Positions 32,904 to 43,776 are shown, counted from the stretch's first letter. The stretch is DNA of 64,000 bases from JBNNGK01 sp050268245 (GCF_050268245.1 NZ_JBNNGK010000017.1:1-64000), one strand, 5' to 3'. Numbers and translations are program-made. The notes: generated by a model from the sequence alone, not told the origin.

Positions 32904-35900
32904 GACGCCTTATCCTCTTTTGGCTTACGCAAAACCTCATTGATTTTCGGCTGATCCATACTGCCACTAATATGGTAGCGAATCAGTGAAATCTTGTTCC
33001 ACAGCGGTGCCAATACCTTAGAAGCAGCAAACACCGCAGCGCCAACGATAGGATTAATCACGAATGCGGTCGCGACGCCTACCGTGGCTGAGATCTCCGG
33101 CGCGACGACGGCTTCCATATCAATCTGACGTTTTACCAGATCGATCTGACCGCTCATGGCGATATTCGCCGCCAACCCGTCGACCAATAAGTTTTCTGTG
33201 TGCATTATGCCATCTTTCGACCATATGGTGCTGCGAATAGAGTCGAAGTAAAAACCTTTGCCAAAGGTATCACTGAAATCAAACCGCAGTTTGCGCAGTA
33301 AGGCGTCAAAGCTAACCAAACGCAGCAATTGCCCGGCACGGCCGCCGCCCAGGCTGTCGATCTCCCCTTTGCCGATATCAATTTGCATGGTGCCGTTGAA
33401 CGTATTCATGTTGGGCTGCCACGGTTGACCACGCCAATGCAGATCGAAATCAACATCATAAGGTGCATTTTTTAACGGTGTGACAATGCCAAAGAAACGG
33501 GCCGTCTCATCAATATTGCTGCCTAGCAGCTTACCTTTCAGGGCAGTACGCTCTTCTTGATCGTTCTGCTTCCACAAACCGCTCGCGGTCATCCGCCCCT
33601 TGCCGGTATCAATCAGGCCGTGTTCAAGCGTCAGCGTATCGCCAGCGACGTTCAGATCCGCCTCAACTTTGCCAAGCTTCTGCCCCATGATCCAACAAGA
33701 TTGACAACGTAACATCAAGGAAGGCCAATCGCGGAACGAAACACGTTCAGCAACCGCCAACGGATCGGTCACTTTGGCGGCACCGCTCTCGTCAGCAAAC
33801 GGCGGATTGTAGTAGAGGTAGTGGATATCTGCTCGCCACGGCCCGCGTTCGGCCATGTGCAAGCTACCCTCGACTTCCTCAGCGTTGACCGTGACATTAA
33901 CGCCGCCGAACTGTTGTTGTGCCGCCAAGTGCAGCTTATGCCACGCCTGTCCGCCCAACAGCAACTGTGGCGTTGTCAACGCGACGGTGCTTGGAAAGTG
34001 AATGCCGCCCAGCTTCCCGCTGGCGCTGCCCGATGTCATGGCCGGAGCCAGCAGCCCCAGCCATTTTTCACCGTCTAGCGGCGGCAAATTGAGCGTTAAT
34101 GACGGGTTTTCCGGCAAGGGGGGCGTACCCGCTCCGTTGCGCCACGCCGCACGTGTTAATGTCACCTGCTGTTTAGCAAACGACCATTCGCTGTTGAAAT
34201 TATTCTGCTTACCGACGTTGCCCGTCAGGTTAAAACCATTTAGGCCACCTTTCACGTTTACATTCAGCGGTAGCGGCTCACCGGCCGGTTTAGCTAGTGG
34301 AGAGGGTAAGTGACTGCTTACACTCTTCATGTCAGCCGTGACGCCAATGTCATACCGCGCTGTTCCCTTGTGCGGCAGAGTAATAGCAACTGAGCTGTTC
34401 CACGGCGCACTTCCGCTCAACGCTTCGGCAACCGCTGACGGTATCCCGGGGAACTTGCTCGGTTGCCAGTTGCCTTTCAAGCCGACGTTCACCTTATAAT
34501 CCTTAGCGCCTTCCTGAGTGGTAAAATCCACTGCGATGGGCTGGCCGAACCAGTTGGCCGTCAAGGTATCGCTAGCCAGGTTGCCATTGGCGAAACGAAA
34601 CTTGCCGCTCACCTGCTCCAGAGTGCTACTCAGCGGTTTGACCAACAGGGAATTGTTATTCAATGTCACGTCCCCTTTGGCCGCAACTTCCTCACCATTT
34701 AAGGGAATATCAAGATGTAAGCGCCCACTGACATTACCACCCACCTGCAACTCATCCAGCGCAGTGCCAACCGAATCATCCAACGGTGTCTGTTTGAAAT
34801 AATCGCGGATGTCTGACCCCGCCCCGGTAACATCAGCATCGATCAGCAAGCGTTCTTTCAGATAATCAGGGATAGCCGCACGAATGTTCTTGCCGTCGAC
34901 CTTGCCCAATTGGGTCGCTGGCGCATGCATCCACAGCCCGTTATTCAGGAAGTCGAGATCAATCGCCAGATCGGTCAGCGCTGGCCAGCCCGGCTGGAAC
35001 TGGAAGGTTGCATGACGCAGCGGTACATACACCTCAAATTGGCCTTCATTTTTCTCGAATGGAAAATGCTGTGGATCGCCAGAAAAAATTAACGTTGCGT
35101 TGTCGACCTGCCCACCTTGAATCGCGTCGCTGAGGTAATTGACTAAGTGGGTTCCCATCAGCGGCTCGGGGAAGTAACGCCAAGCATCTGCGCCATCATA
35201 CAGCCGTATCCCCGCTAAGATGCTTAATCTCGGCTCACCTTTGACCGGTTGCTGATAACGGAAATCTCCCTTGACCCACAGTGATTTGGCTTTCACGTCC
35301 AGATTATGACTGGTCAGTTCCCAGCCTTGTGGGTTGCGCTGCCATGAGAGCGTACCATTAGCACTGCTGACCGCCAGCGGCGCGCGGAAAGTCTCACCGT
35401 AAGGCAAGGTGCTGTCTTGCAAATCCAGTATCAGGCGGCCATTGTCTACTCCACCACTCAGTTCGCCAGAGAAGTGATTTACCCCCGGCAGCTGTTTCCA
35501 CGGTTGCCAGCTCATATCCTGCCAACGGGCTTGAAAACGGGTTTTCTCCGGCTGTTTGAGCGGAATATCCAGCGCCAGCGCATCGAGTTGCCCTTTTGGC
35601 TGCAGGTCACTCCAACGTTCGAGCACCGCAGGGCTAAGGAAAGAGAACGTTGGCAACAGCGCCTCTAATCGCTCCAGTTGAATATCGCTGGCACGGATAC
35701 GAAGCTCTTCCCCCTGCGCTGGGCCAAGAAAGCGGTTATTTTCCGGCAGCCATAGGCCAGACAACGCGCCCTGCGGCCATGCTTGCCCGTCCGTCTTCAC
35801 GTTGAGCTGCGGCACATCTACCTGCCAGCCGTTGCCTCGGCGAGATATCGCCAACGACATATTATCGACATCCAACCGATGTGACTGTTTACCCACCGTC

Positions 35901-36709
35901 CAATTGGCCACGCCCTGCTTTAGCAGCGCATGCCCGCCGTATATCTCACCGTTTTCAATTTGCAGCCAGGCAGCCAGACTGAAGTCCGCGCTGTTAAGGC
36001 CGGTATTGGCTGTCAACCAGCGGCTGAACCACGGTTTCATATCAATATCATCGGCCTGCATATAGACCGTGCCGGTATTTAATAATCCGCGATTGTCACG
36101 CAAATCCATCCGAACTTGCACCACACCATGCTGGCCGTTGAGGGTCGACAGACTAATTTGCCCTTCGGCACGGTGGCGCTCGTGGCTGTTCAGCCAGGTC
36201 AATTGCGGGATGGCAAACTCGGCACGCGAGCCTGAGGGGGTCAGAAAAGAAATACGGCTATTGCGCAAATCGAAATGGTCGAACTGATACAGAAGTAAAT
36301 CGCTGATGGTGCCCGGCTCAACGGTACTGCCCTTATGCGCTTCGCCGCCCAGCGTGGTATCCAGATCGAGTTGAAATTGATAAAAGGTAAGGTCACGGAA
36401 TTGCCAACGCCAATGCAGTAAAGATTGCCATACGTCCAGCGCGAGAGTGACACGGTCGATCTGCAACTGACCTTTCGGTAACTGGGCGTGAACATTGCGC
36501 ACCTCTAACGTTGGGCCAAAGGTTTCCCAACTTCCCTGCATAAAGCCTGCCTGAATCGGTATGCCAGAAATGGCCTCGATTTTCGCAAGTAACTGTGGGC
36601 GATACTGATTCAATTCAGGCAGCATCAGGCGCAACCCGCTAACCACCAACGCCACAACTACGATGAGCGTGGCGCCTGTTGCTAACAATATCCCAGGCAG
36701 TCGCCTCAC
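32900..36709 (-). CDS. yhdP: YhdP, AsmA-like lipid transport protein
   Basis: Very large (1269 residues) AsmA-like inner-membrane-anchored protein with an N-terminal membrane helix (about 8-28) and a long periplasmic domain resembling repeating beta-groove (RBG) proteins that carry phospholipid to the outer membrane, in a role overlapping TamB and YdbH. It uses a GTG start with AAGGAGATA directly upstream. The C-terminal portion includes the AsmA-type motif and a hydrophobic VVAPEISATVGVATAFVINP segment. Confidence 0.95.
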   Translation of the reverse strand: MRRLPGILLATGATLIVVVALVVSGLRLMLPELNQYRPQLLAKIEAISGIPIQAGFMQGSWETFGPTLEVRNVHAQLPKGQLQIDRVTLALDVWQSLLHWRWQFRDLTFYQFQLDLDTTLGGEAHKGSTVEPGTISDLLLYQFDHFDLRNSRISFLTPSGSRAEFAIPQLTWLNSHERHRAEGQISLSTLNGQHGVVQVRMDLRDNRGLLNTGTVYMQADDIDMKPWFSRWLTANTGLNSADFSLAAWLQIENGEIYGGHALLKQGVANWTVGKQSHRLDVDNMSLAISRRGNGWQVDVPQLNVKTDGQAWPQGALSGLWLPENNRFLGPAQGEELRIRASDIQLERLEALLPTFSFLSPAVLERWSDLQPKGQLDALALDIPLKQPEKTRFQARWQDMSWQPWKQLPGVNHFSGELSGGVDNGRLILDLQDSTLPYGETFRAPLAVSSANGTLSWQRNPQGWELTSHNLDVKAKSLWVKGDFRYQQPVKGEPRLSILAGIRLYDGADAWRYFPEPLMGTHLVNYLSDAIQGGQVDNATLIFSGDPQHFPFEKNEGQFEVYVPLRHATFQFQPGWPALTDLAIDLDFLNNGLWMHAPATQLGKVDGKNIRAAIPDYLKERLLIDADVTGAGSDIRDYFKQTPLDDSVGTALDELQVGGNVSGRLHLDIPLNGEEVAAKGDVTLNNNSLLVKPLSSTLEQVSGKFRFANGNLASDTLTANWFGQPIAVDFTTQEGAKDYKVNVGLKGNWQPSKFPGIPSAVAEALSGSAPWNSSVAITLPHKGTARYDIGVTADMKSVSSHLPSPLAKPAGEPLPLNVNVKGGLNGFNLTGNVGKQNNFNSEWSFAKQQVTLTRAAWRNGAGTPPLPENPSLTLNLPPLDGEKWLGLLAPAMTSGSASGKLGGIHFPSTVALTTPQLLLGGQAWHKLHLAAQQQFGGVNVTVNAEEVEGSLHMAERGPWRADIHYLYYNPPFADESGAAKVTDPLAVAERVSFRDWPSLMLRCQSCWIMGQKLGKVEADLNVAGDTLTLEHGLIDTGKGRMTASGLWKQNDQEERTALKGKLLGSNIDETARFFGIVTPLKNAPYDVDFDLHWRGQPWQPNMNTFNGTMQIDIGKGEIDSLGGGRAGQLLRLVSFDALLRKLRFDFSDTFGKGFYFDSIRSTIWSKDGIMHTENLLVDGLAANIAMSGQIDLVKRQIDMEAVVAPEISATVGVATAFVINPIVGAAVFAASKVLAPLWNKISLIRYHISGSMDQPKINEVLRKPKEDKAS

Positions 36710-36782
36710 ACTATCTCCTTACCTCCGCTGCCCGGCAACGGGAATTTATGGGCTTTGCAGGCTGCCCCTCATCATCGGCAGC

Positions 36783-38252
36783 TTACATCATGACGACGTC
36801 GAACTGCTCCTGGCTGTACAACGGTTCGATTTGCACCTTCACCTGCTTACCGACGAAGATCTCCACTTCGGCCAGTGCATGAGACTCCTCACTTTTTAGC
36901 GCTTCACCCACTGCGGCAGACGCGTAAACCAGGAAGCGATCGGAATCATAAGCATGGTGCACCCGCACGATTTCACGCAGGATTTCGTAACAGACCGTTT
37001 CGACCGTTTTAACCGTACCGCGACCATTACACGTAGGACAATCGTGACACAGCACATGTTCAATGCTTTCACGCGTTCGTTTACGTGTCATTTCGACCAG
37101 CCCCAACTGCGAGAAACCATTAATGGTGGTTTTAACGCGATCTTTGCTCAGCGCCTGCTCCAACGAATGTAATACCCGGCGACGATGATCTTCATTATTC
37201 ATATCAATGAAATCAATAATGATAATGCCGCCCAAATTACGTAAACGGAGTTGCCGGGCAATTGCCTGTGTCGCCTCCGTATTGGTATTGAAAATCGTTT
37301 CATCGAGGTTACGGTGGCCCACAAAGGCACCGGTGTTGATATCGATAGTGGTCATGGCTTCGGTCTGGTCGATAATCAGGTAACCCCCTGATTTCAGTTC
37401 AACCTTGCGTTCAAGTGCGCGCTGTACTTCGTTTTCCACATCGTACAAATCGAAGATTGGCTGACTGCCTGAATACAACTCCAGTTTACGGCTCATGTCA
37501 GGAATGTATTCGGCGGTGAACTCCACCAATAACTCAAACGTCAGCCGTGAATCGACCCGAATGCGATCGAGTTCAGCACCGGCGAAATCTCGCAGAATGC
37601 GTTGCGCCAGCGCCAGTTCACCATACAGTTTGCACTTGGTCTTGTTGCGCTTCTTACGCTCTATGACCTTGGTCCACAGACGTTTAAGAAACGCAGCGTC
37701 TTGCGCCAGTTCATCATCGCCAATCCCTTCCGCCGCCGTACGGATGATAAATCCGCCGAGATCGTCACAGTAGGCACCGACGATTTTCTTTAACCGTTCG
37801 CGCTCAGCTTCGCTTTCAATCCGTTGTGACACCCCGACGTGCGCGGCACCTGGCATGAAGACCAGATAGCGCGACGGTAGCGTGATGTCAGTCGTCAGAC
37901 GCGCCCCCTTAGTGCCCAGCGGGTCTTTTACCACCTGCACCATCAGATCCTGCCCCTGACGGACTAACTCTGCGATGTCACGAACGTGGAAGTTTTTCCG
38001 CTCGTCACCGGCGACGCATTCGGTATGCGGCATAATATCCGAGGCATGCAGAAATGCCGCTTTATCCAGACCGATGTCGACAAAGGCCGCTTGCATCCCC
38101 GGCAATACCCGGCTGACACGCCCTTTATAGATATTGCCAACGATGCCACGTTTGGATTCACGTTCGATGTGGATCTCTTGCAGGATGCCGCCATCTATAT
38201 AGGCAACCCGCGTTTCAGACGGTGTGATATTTACCAATAGCTCAGCTGTCAT
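36783..38252 (-). CDS. rng: Rng (CafA), ribonuclease G
   Basis: Endoribonuclease of the RNase E/G family, needed for 16S rRNA 5' maturation and mRNA turnover. The 489 residues show an S1 RNA-binding domain (about 35-125), the RNase E-like catalytic region with metal-binding TTIDINTGAF and IDFIDMN, and the zinc-link CHDCPTCNGRG near residue 405. It lacks the long RNase E scaffold tail, as expected. It lies between maf and yhdP. Confidence 0.97.
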   Translation of the reverse strand: MTAELLVNITPSETRVAYIDGGILQEIHIERESKRGIVGNIYKGRVSRVLPGMQAAFVDIGLDKAAFLHASDIMPHTECVAGDERKNFHVRDIAELVRQGQDLMVQVVKDPLGTKGARLTTDITLPSRYLVFMPGAAHVGVSQRIESEAERERLKKIVGAYCDDLGGFIIRTAAEGIGDDELAQDAAFLKRLWTKVIERKKRNKTKCKLYGELALAQRILRDFAGAELDRIRVDSRLTFELLVEFTAEYIPDMSRKLELYSGSQPIFDLYDVENEVQRALERKVELKSGGYLIIDQTEAMTTIDINTGAFVGHRNLDETIFNTNTEATQAIARQLRLRNLGGIIIIDFIDMNNEDHRRRVLHSLEQALSKDRVKTTINGFSQLGLVEMTRKRTRESIEHVLCHDCPTCNGRGTVKTVETVCYEILREIVRVHHAYDSDRFLVYASAAVGEALKSEESHALAEVEIFVGKQVKVQIEPLYSQEQFDVVMM

Positions 38253-38294
38253 CTCTTCTCCTCAGAGCCAATTGACAGACCAACACAACGTCCA

Positions 38295-38879
38295 TCAGCT
38301 CGCTCTTACATCACGTAATGCGACAAAATTACTGAGCAGCTCATGTGTCTCGACCAACGGCAAACCCATCACCGCGTGATAACTCCCGGTTATCGTTCTG
38401 ACGAAACAACCACCCTTTCCTTGAATCCCGTAGGCGCCCGCTTTATCCATCGGTTCACCTGTAGCAATATAGTCGCGAATATCCTGCTGCGACAGATTGC
38501 GGAAGGTCACATCGGTCACCACCCGTTGACATAACACATCGTGCCGATCGGCGATCGCCACGGCCGTCATGACCTGATGCTGCTTGCCGGAAAGCAACGC
38601 CAGCATCTCTGCCGCATGCGCTTCATCACGCGGCTTTTCCAACACTTGGCCATTCAGCACGACAATGGTATCGGCCCCCAACACGGGCCGCGCTTCCGGC
38701 GCTAGGCGCACTCCAGCCTGCGCCTTATCCTGCGCTAAACGGCGCACGTAGGCTTGCGCCGTTTCGCCTGGCTGGCGTTGTTCTTCGGTATGAGTCAGGA
38801 TGATATCGAACGGCACACCAAGCAAAGTCAGTAGTTCACGACGACGTGGCGAACCCGAAGCCAAATAGAGTGAAGTCAT
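38295..38879 (-). CDS. yhdE: Maf-type nucleoside triphosphate pyrophosphatase (YhdE)
   Basis: House-cleaning nucleotide pyrophosphatase (194 residues) acting on dTTP/UTP-type nucleotides. Signature ASGSPRRRELL lies near the N-terminus and GADTIVVLNGQVLEKPRD in the middle. Start MTSLYLASGSPRR at 38879 has AAGGGGA upstream; the longer frame starting upstream would overlap mreD. It is 42 nt upstream of rng. Confidence 0.94.
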   Translation of the reverse strand: MTSLYLASGSPRRRELLTLLGVPFDIILTHTEEQRQPGETAQAYVRRLAQDKAQAGVRLAPEARPVLGADTIVVLNGQVLEKPRDEAHAAEMLALLSGKQHQVMTAVAIADRHDVLCQRVVTDVTFRNLSQQDIRDYIATGEPMDKAGAYGIQGKGGCFVRTITGSYHAVMGLPLVETHELLSNFVALRDVRAS

Positions 38880-38887
38880 GAATCCCC

Positions 38888-39376
38888 TTATTGTACAGAG
38901 AACTGACGGCGAATTTTGCGCATCAGCAGGAACAACCACGGCCACAAAATGCCGTTAACCACGCTACTCCAGAATACCTCTGGCCGGAACGAGACATTGA
39001 TCACCAAAAACTCGACCCAGAACACCATCACGTCCATCGCCAATGACAATAGCACCACCATTAATGCCTGCTGCCACAAGGCCATGTTGCGGAACAGTTG
39101 GAATCTGAATGCCACCAGATAAGCGATAACGCCTAACGCCAACGCACGTACGCCAAGCGTTGAACCAAGAATCAGATCAATGATCAAGCCCAAGACGAAA
39201 CCTGTTCCCACATTGACCCTGTGGGGTAAAGCCATGACCCAATAGATTAGGATTAGCACCACCCAAGAAGGACGGAACATGTAGATCTGTTCCGGCCAAG
39301 GCATGATTTGCAGCACTAGCGCGATCAGGAATGATAGCCAGATAATCCAGCGCCCATTGCTACGATAGCGATTCAT
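38888..39376 (-). CDS. mreD: MreD, rod-shape membrane protein
   Basis: Inner-membrane component (162 residues, about five membrane helices) of the Rod complex with MreB, MreC, RodZ, RodA and PBP2 that guides lateral wall synthesis. The N-terminal region RSNGRWIIWLSFLIALVLQ is typical. It overlaps mreC by 4 nt. Confidence 0.95.
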   Translation of the reverse strand: MNRYRSNGRWIIWLSFLIALVLQIMPWPEQIYMFRPSWVVLILIYWVMALPHRVNVGTGFVLGLIIDLILGSTLGVRALALGVIAYLVAFRFQLFRNMALWQQALMVVLLSLAMDVMVFWVEFLVINVSFRPEVFWSSVVNGILWPWLFLLMRKIRRQFSVQ

Positions 39377-40383
39377 TGCGCAGCTCCAGGCTTCACGGCT
39401 GCGGCCGCTGGCCGCGGAACCGCTAAGCCGGTCGACGGTGCAGGCAACGGTGCCGGAGGGCCCATGGCATCAGCTGGCGGCAAAACATGTGGCATCATCT
39501 GCATCAAACGCTCATTTGCCACGCGGTGTACGTCTGCAGGCGGTAATGGCGCCTCGCCGTCACGATCGGCACCCCACAACAATAACAGGTATCGTAAACG
39601 TTGCAGACCGGCTGTCGGCCGTGCTTGAATCACGGTATAGGCTCGTTGATTATCGACTTTGACCGAAGACACCACGGCCACCGGATAACCTTCGGGGAAA
39701 CGGCCGCCTAGGCCAGAAGTGACCAACACATCGCCAACGCGAATATCGGTATTCCCGGGTAGATGCTCTAACTGTAAATCATCGGCACAACCGCCCCCTG
39801 CCGCGATAACCCGAATATCATTACGCAACACCTGAATCGGCAGCGCGTGAGACGCATCGCAAATCAACAACACGCGGCTGGTCACTTTCGCTACCGCCAC
39901 AACCTGCCCAACGACGCCTTTATCACTGATGACCGGCTGGCCTTCATACACGCCATTGTCGGAACCTTTATCGATCACCACCTGATCGCTGTAAGGATCT
40001 GAGCCGGCTGAGATCACCTGCGTGACCATTTTATGTTCGTCTTGACGCAGCGGCGAGCCTAACAGCTCACGCAAACGGGCATTTTCCTGCTTAAATTGAC
40101 CAAGAAGAAGAATATCGCTGTTTTTCAGCAGCAGTTCCTGGCGAAGAGCGCGATTCTCGAGCTCAAGCTGTTGGCGGGTTGCCAGCGTTTCTGACACGCT
40201 GTCCAAAACTTTACGCGGCCCATTGGCCAAAAAATAGAAGGGACTGACAGCGGTATCCATGTAGTTGCGTATTTTAGCAAACGTACCGAGCCGGCTGTCG
40301 GCGATAATCAGGGCAATAGCCGCGATCACCGCCAAAAAAAGTCGTAGCTGCAGGGAGGGCCCCCTGCTAAAAATCGGCTTCAT
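39373..40383 (-). CDS. mreC: MreC, rod-shape-determining protein
   Basis: Bitopic periplasmic scaffold of the Rod complex. The 336 residues have one N-terminal membrane helix (about 12-30), a coiled coil (about 65-110) and a beta-barrel core (about 115-270). The C-terminal tail is Pro/Ala-rich (PPADAMGPPAPLPAPSTG), a low-complexity extension similar to enteric MreC. Confidence 0.95.
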   Translation of the reverse strand: MKPIFSRGPSLQLRLFLAVIAAIALIIADSRLGTFAKIRNYMDTAVSPFYFLANGPRKVLDSVSETLATRQQLELENRALRQELLLKNSDILLLGQFKQENARLRELLGSPLRQDEHKMVTQVISAGSDPYSDQVVIDKGSDNGVYEGQPVISDKGVVGQVVAVAKVTSRVLLICDASHALPIQVLRNDIRVIAAGGGCADDLQLEHLPGNTDIRVGDVLVTSGLGGRFPEGYPVAVVSSVKVDNQRAYTVIQARPTAGLQRLRYLLLLWGADRDGEAPLPPADVHRVANERLMQMMPHVLPPADAMGPPAPLPAPSTGLAVPRPAAAAVKPGAAQ

Positions 40384-40477
40384 AAATTATGCGTGTTCCT
40401 CGACTACAGAAGGAGGCACCTTAGAAGACGAACGCCATCAGCATTCATCTATTATGATACCTCCCTCCAGTGGCTGA

Positions 40478-41521
40478 CTATTCTTCGCTGAACAAATCGC
40501 CGCCATGCATGTCGATCATTTCCAACGCCTTACCACCACCGCGAGCCACGCAGGTCAGTGGATCTTCTGCGACCACGACTGGAATACCGGTTTCTTCCAT
40601 CAGCAGACGATCTAAGTTACGCAGCAGCGCGCCGCCACCGGTCAACACCATACCACGTTCGGAAATGTCGGAAGCCAACTCCGGCGGACACTGTTCCAGC
40701 GCCACCATCACCGCGCTGACAATACCGGTCAACGGCTCTTGCAAGGCTTCGAGGATTTCGTTGGAGTTCAAGGTAAAGCCACGCGGTACACCCTCAGCCA
40801 GGTTACGACCACGCACTTCGATCTCGCGCACTTCATCGCCAGGATAAGCCGAACCGATCTCGTGCTTGATGCGCTCAGCGGTCGCTTCACCAATCAGTGA
40901 GCCATAGTTACGACGCACATAATTAATGATGGCTTCGTCGAATCGATCGCCGCCAATGCGTACAGAAGAAGAGTAAACCACACCGTTCAGTGAGATCACC
41001 GCCACTTCAGTGGTACCGCCACCGATATCAACCACCATCGAGCCGGTTGCTTCAGAAACCGGCAGCCCCGCACCAATCGCAGCAGCCATCGGCTCTTCAA
41101 TCAGGAACACTTCTCGCGCACCGGCCCCTTGGGCAGATTCGCGAATAGCACGGCGTTCAACTTGAGTGGCGCCAACCGGCACACACACCAGCACACGCGG
41201 GCTTGGGCGCATGAAGCTATTGCTGTGAACTTGCTTGATGAAGTGCTGTAGCATTTTCTCTGTCACAAAGAAATCGGCAATAACGCCGTCTTTCATTGGA
41301 CGAATCGCTGCGATATTGCCAGGCGTACGCCCCAGCATTTGTTTAGCATCATGACCCACGGCCGCAACGCTCTTCGGTGAACCGGCACGATCTTGGCGAA
41401 TGGCAACCACCGACGGTTCATTCAGTACAATGCCTTGCCCTTTAACATAAATCAGGGTATTGGCGGTACCCAAGTCGATGGACAAGTCATTAGAAAACAT
41501 GCCACGAAATTTCTTAAACAT
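40478..41521 (-). CDS. mreB: MreB, actin-like rod-shape protein
   Basis: Cytoskeletal ATPase forming membrane-associated filaments and steering lateral peptidoglycan synthesis. The 347 residues match the E. coli length. Phosphate-binding loops DLGTANTLI and DIGGGTTEVAV are present. The ATG at 41521 opens MFKKFRGMFSNDLSIDLG; an upstream in-frame start adds seven residues absent from the family. It heads the mreBCD-maf-rng-yhdP-nit-tldD gene string. Confidence 0.97.
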   Translation of the reverse strand: MFKKFRGMFSNDLSIDLGTANTLIYVKGQGIVLNEPSVVAIRQDRAGSPKSVAAVGHDAKQMLGRTPGNIAAIRPMKDGVIADFFVTEKMLQHFIKQVHSNSFMRPSPRVLVCVPVGATQVERRAIRESAQGAGAREVFLIEEPMAAAIGAGLPVSEATGSMVVDIGGGTTEVAVISLNGVVYSSSVRIGGDRFDEAIINYVRRNYGSLIGEATAERIKHEIGSAYPGDEVREIEVRGRNLAEGVPRGFTLNSNEILEALQEPLTGIVSAVMVALEQCPPELASDISERGMVLTGGGALLRNLDRLLMEETGIPVVVAEDPLTCVARGGGKALEMIDMHGGDLFSEE

Positions 41522-41844
41522 AACTAAAGGATAATCCTGCAAGCTGGGGGCGGAAAATAAAATCCGCCTACTTTACCAACCACACGAAGCAGCGACAAGG
41601 CGCAAAAACGTTCTACTTCGGTGAAAAATAGTCTGTATTGTTTCTGCACAAATGCGCGGAAATGGGATGAGTCCTGAACTCCCTGAACACGGGTTCAGTT
41701 TAGCACCCTGTCAACGCACAAAACGGCGTAACACAGCTCATAAAATCTAACATTTTCCCTGATTGCCACCGATGGTAAGTGCCCACCAACGCACTACGGG
41801 AAAGGACGGGCTATTCTACGTTAAAAATCACTCAAATATTCAGC
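41522..41844 (-). promoter_or_regulatory. Leader/promoter region of mreB
   Basis: About 323 bp upstream of mreB, downstream of csrD on the same strand. It contains a CTGAAC/GTTCAG-type inverted repeat around 41673-41700. In E. coli mreB has several promoters; none can be placed here with confidence. Confidence 0.35.
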
Positions 41845-43776
41845 TTAAACACGATATCGACGCGAATATTTTTTGCGCCCGACGTCGATCGGTTCTGGCG
41901 ATGCGAAAAAGTCACCCTGTCCACCAAGGATCCCACGCTCCTTCAGCGTTTGCCATTCATTACGTGTACGCACGCTGGCAGCAAACACTTGCGCGCTGGT
42001 GCCGTTGCAGGCACTGGTCAGACTTTGAACAAACAGTTGATTTTCATCGCGCCGATCAATACTCCGCACCAAGCCAGGATGAAGCTTAACAATTTCAACC
42101 TGCAACGATTTGATATAGGAGGTACTGACCACGGTTAACCCCGCCTGAGAAACCGCCAAACGGCAACCCAACCCTGAAAGCAATCGCAGTACCGGGCGCA
42201 AACGATCGATATGTTGACACACATCTGCCTCTGCAAGTTCAATCAGAATACGTCGCCGATGATTTTTTTCACATTGCAGTAAGGTATCACGTAGCCAACG
42301 CTGGAATGAACGCTGTAATAATGAATCCACGCACAGCGGGAAGGCCAGCGTCTCTTCAGGCCATAACGCCAGTAAAGGAATAATACGGCTCATCTGCTGG
42401 CGATCGTAACTTTCTGCTAATCCAAGCTGCTGCACCAGCGGCATATATTCCGCCGGTAATAATTCCAAAGTACCGTCATAAATACGGCTCATAATTTCCC
42501 GGTGGTGAACCTCACCGTCAACGGTAACCGCCGGTTTTTGATACAAGCGCGGACCACCACGCGCCAGCATCTGCTCTAACAAAGTACGCCATTTCACACT
42601 GCCCCGGCCTTTTTCCGGCACCTGACTATCATAGGTGTACCAGCCGTTTCCCCCCTGCAACGTGGCGTGGCGCGTAGCCTGTTCAGCGTAATCAATCACC
42701 TGCTCGGTGGTTTGACCGCCGCGGTACGCCACAATACCTATGTGCAAAAACGTTTCGCGATCGATCAACGCCGTTGGGGGGATGGTGTCTATCGACTTCA
42801 CTAATTGCGCGGCAATGCCATCCGCTTCTTTCAACGTACGATGCGGTAATAATACGGTAAAATCACTGTGGAAATAACGCGCCAACAGGGCGGCTGGGTA
42901 GCGCATCACAAAGGTAGACAGCAGGTTTACCAGTGAATACATCAGTTCCTGCACTGCCGTGTTGCCATGGGTTTCACGCAGGGTATCGAAGTCCGGTAAC
43001 CGTACCATCATCACAATCCCATGCGATCCGTCTTCTTCTAATTGGGTCGTCAATTGATTGTCGAAAAACAGCCGATTGTTCAACCCGGTTTTGGCATCCT
43101 GCGCGGCAAAAGCCCGAATGAGCGTATCAACCCGGCTGCGCTCTTCACGCGCTTCCGCCAAGTCACTCAGTAACCGATCGATCGCACCGCTAACGTTGGC
43201 AGGCCATTCGCGCATATCCCCTTTTGCCACTTCCTCACGTTCACCATTGAGGATACGGCGCGCCCGCAACTCCAACCGATCTTCACCTTCGGCTTGCTCG
43301 CGCAGCCAACGCAGACCAAACAGTAAAATGACGACCATCAAGATAATCGATAGCGTCACCGCCAGAGTGGAATGCAGCGAGCGCATATCGCCAGCAAAGG
43401 AATCAATATAGGTAATATTCAGCGAACTGCCAGGGTGTTGCATCATAGGCAAAGATGCCTGACGATAGCCTGTCAGCGCATCCCATGGCGCTTCGTCGCT
43501 CGAGATTTTATACTCAAGTACGGTACTGCGTGAGGTCGTAACACTGATTGCAACAACGCCTAATGGCCGCATCACCAAAGGCAGCCACTTCTCCTGCTCT
43601 GGCGGGGCTTCCAACAACATCGCTTGATCGAGCGATGTCATCAACGCGCCAAACCGGCGCTCCATCCGCTCCTGAGTGACATAGAAAAAGCTGAACGAGC
43701 AGCCTATCAGCATTAAGAACATAGCCAATGCAACGAGCAAGGTAATCAATGCAGAGAGTTTGGTAGTAAATCGCAT
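41845..43776 (-). CDS. csrD: CsrD, degenerate GGDEF-EAL regulator of CsrB/C decay
   Basis: Membrane-associated protein that makes CsrB and CsrC sRNAs sensitive to RNase E, thereby freeing CsrA. In 643 residues: an N-terminal membrane helix (about 7-32), a HAMP-like region ending with a second membrane helix (about 136-160), a degenerate GGDEF domain (HSDFT in place of GGDEF) and a degenerate EAL domain (LLPAEYMPL). Both sites have lost the catalytic residues, as typical of CsrD. It is upstream of mreB, as in E. coli. Confidence 0.94.
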   Translation of the reverse strand: MRFTTKLSALITLLVALAMFLMLIGCSFSFFYVTQERMERRFGALMTSLDQAMLLEAPPEQEKWLPLVMRPLGVVAISVTTSRSTVLEYKISSDEAPWDALTGYRQASLPMMQHPGSSLNITYIDSFAGDMRSLHSTLAVTLSIILMVVILLFGLRWLREQAEGEDRLELRARRILNGEREEVAKGDMREWPANVSGAIDRLLSDLAEAREERSRVDTLIRAFAAQDAKTGLNNRLFFDNQLTTQLEEDGSHGIVMMVRLPDFDTLRETHGNTAVQELMYSLVNLLSTFVMRYPAALLARYFHSDFTVLLPHRTLKEADGIAAQLVKSIDTIPPTALIDRETFLHIGIVAYRGGQTTEQVIDYAEQATRHATLQGGNGWYTYDSQVPEKGRGSVKWRTLLEQMLARGGPRLYQKPAVTVDGEVHHREIMSRIYDGTLELLPAEYMPLVQQLGLAESYDRQQMSRIIPLLALWPEETLAFPLCVDSLLQRSFQRWLRDTLLQCEKNHRRRILIELAEADVCQHIDRLRPVLRLLSGLGCRLAVSQAGLTVVSTSYIKSLQVEIVKLHPGLVRSIDRRDENQLFVQSLTSACNGTSAQVFAASVRTRNEWQTLKERGILGGQGDFFASPEPIDVGRKKYSRRYRV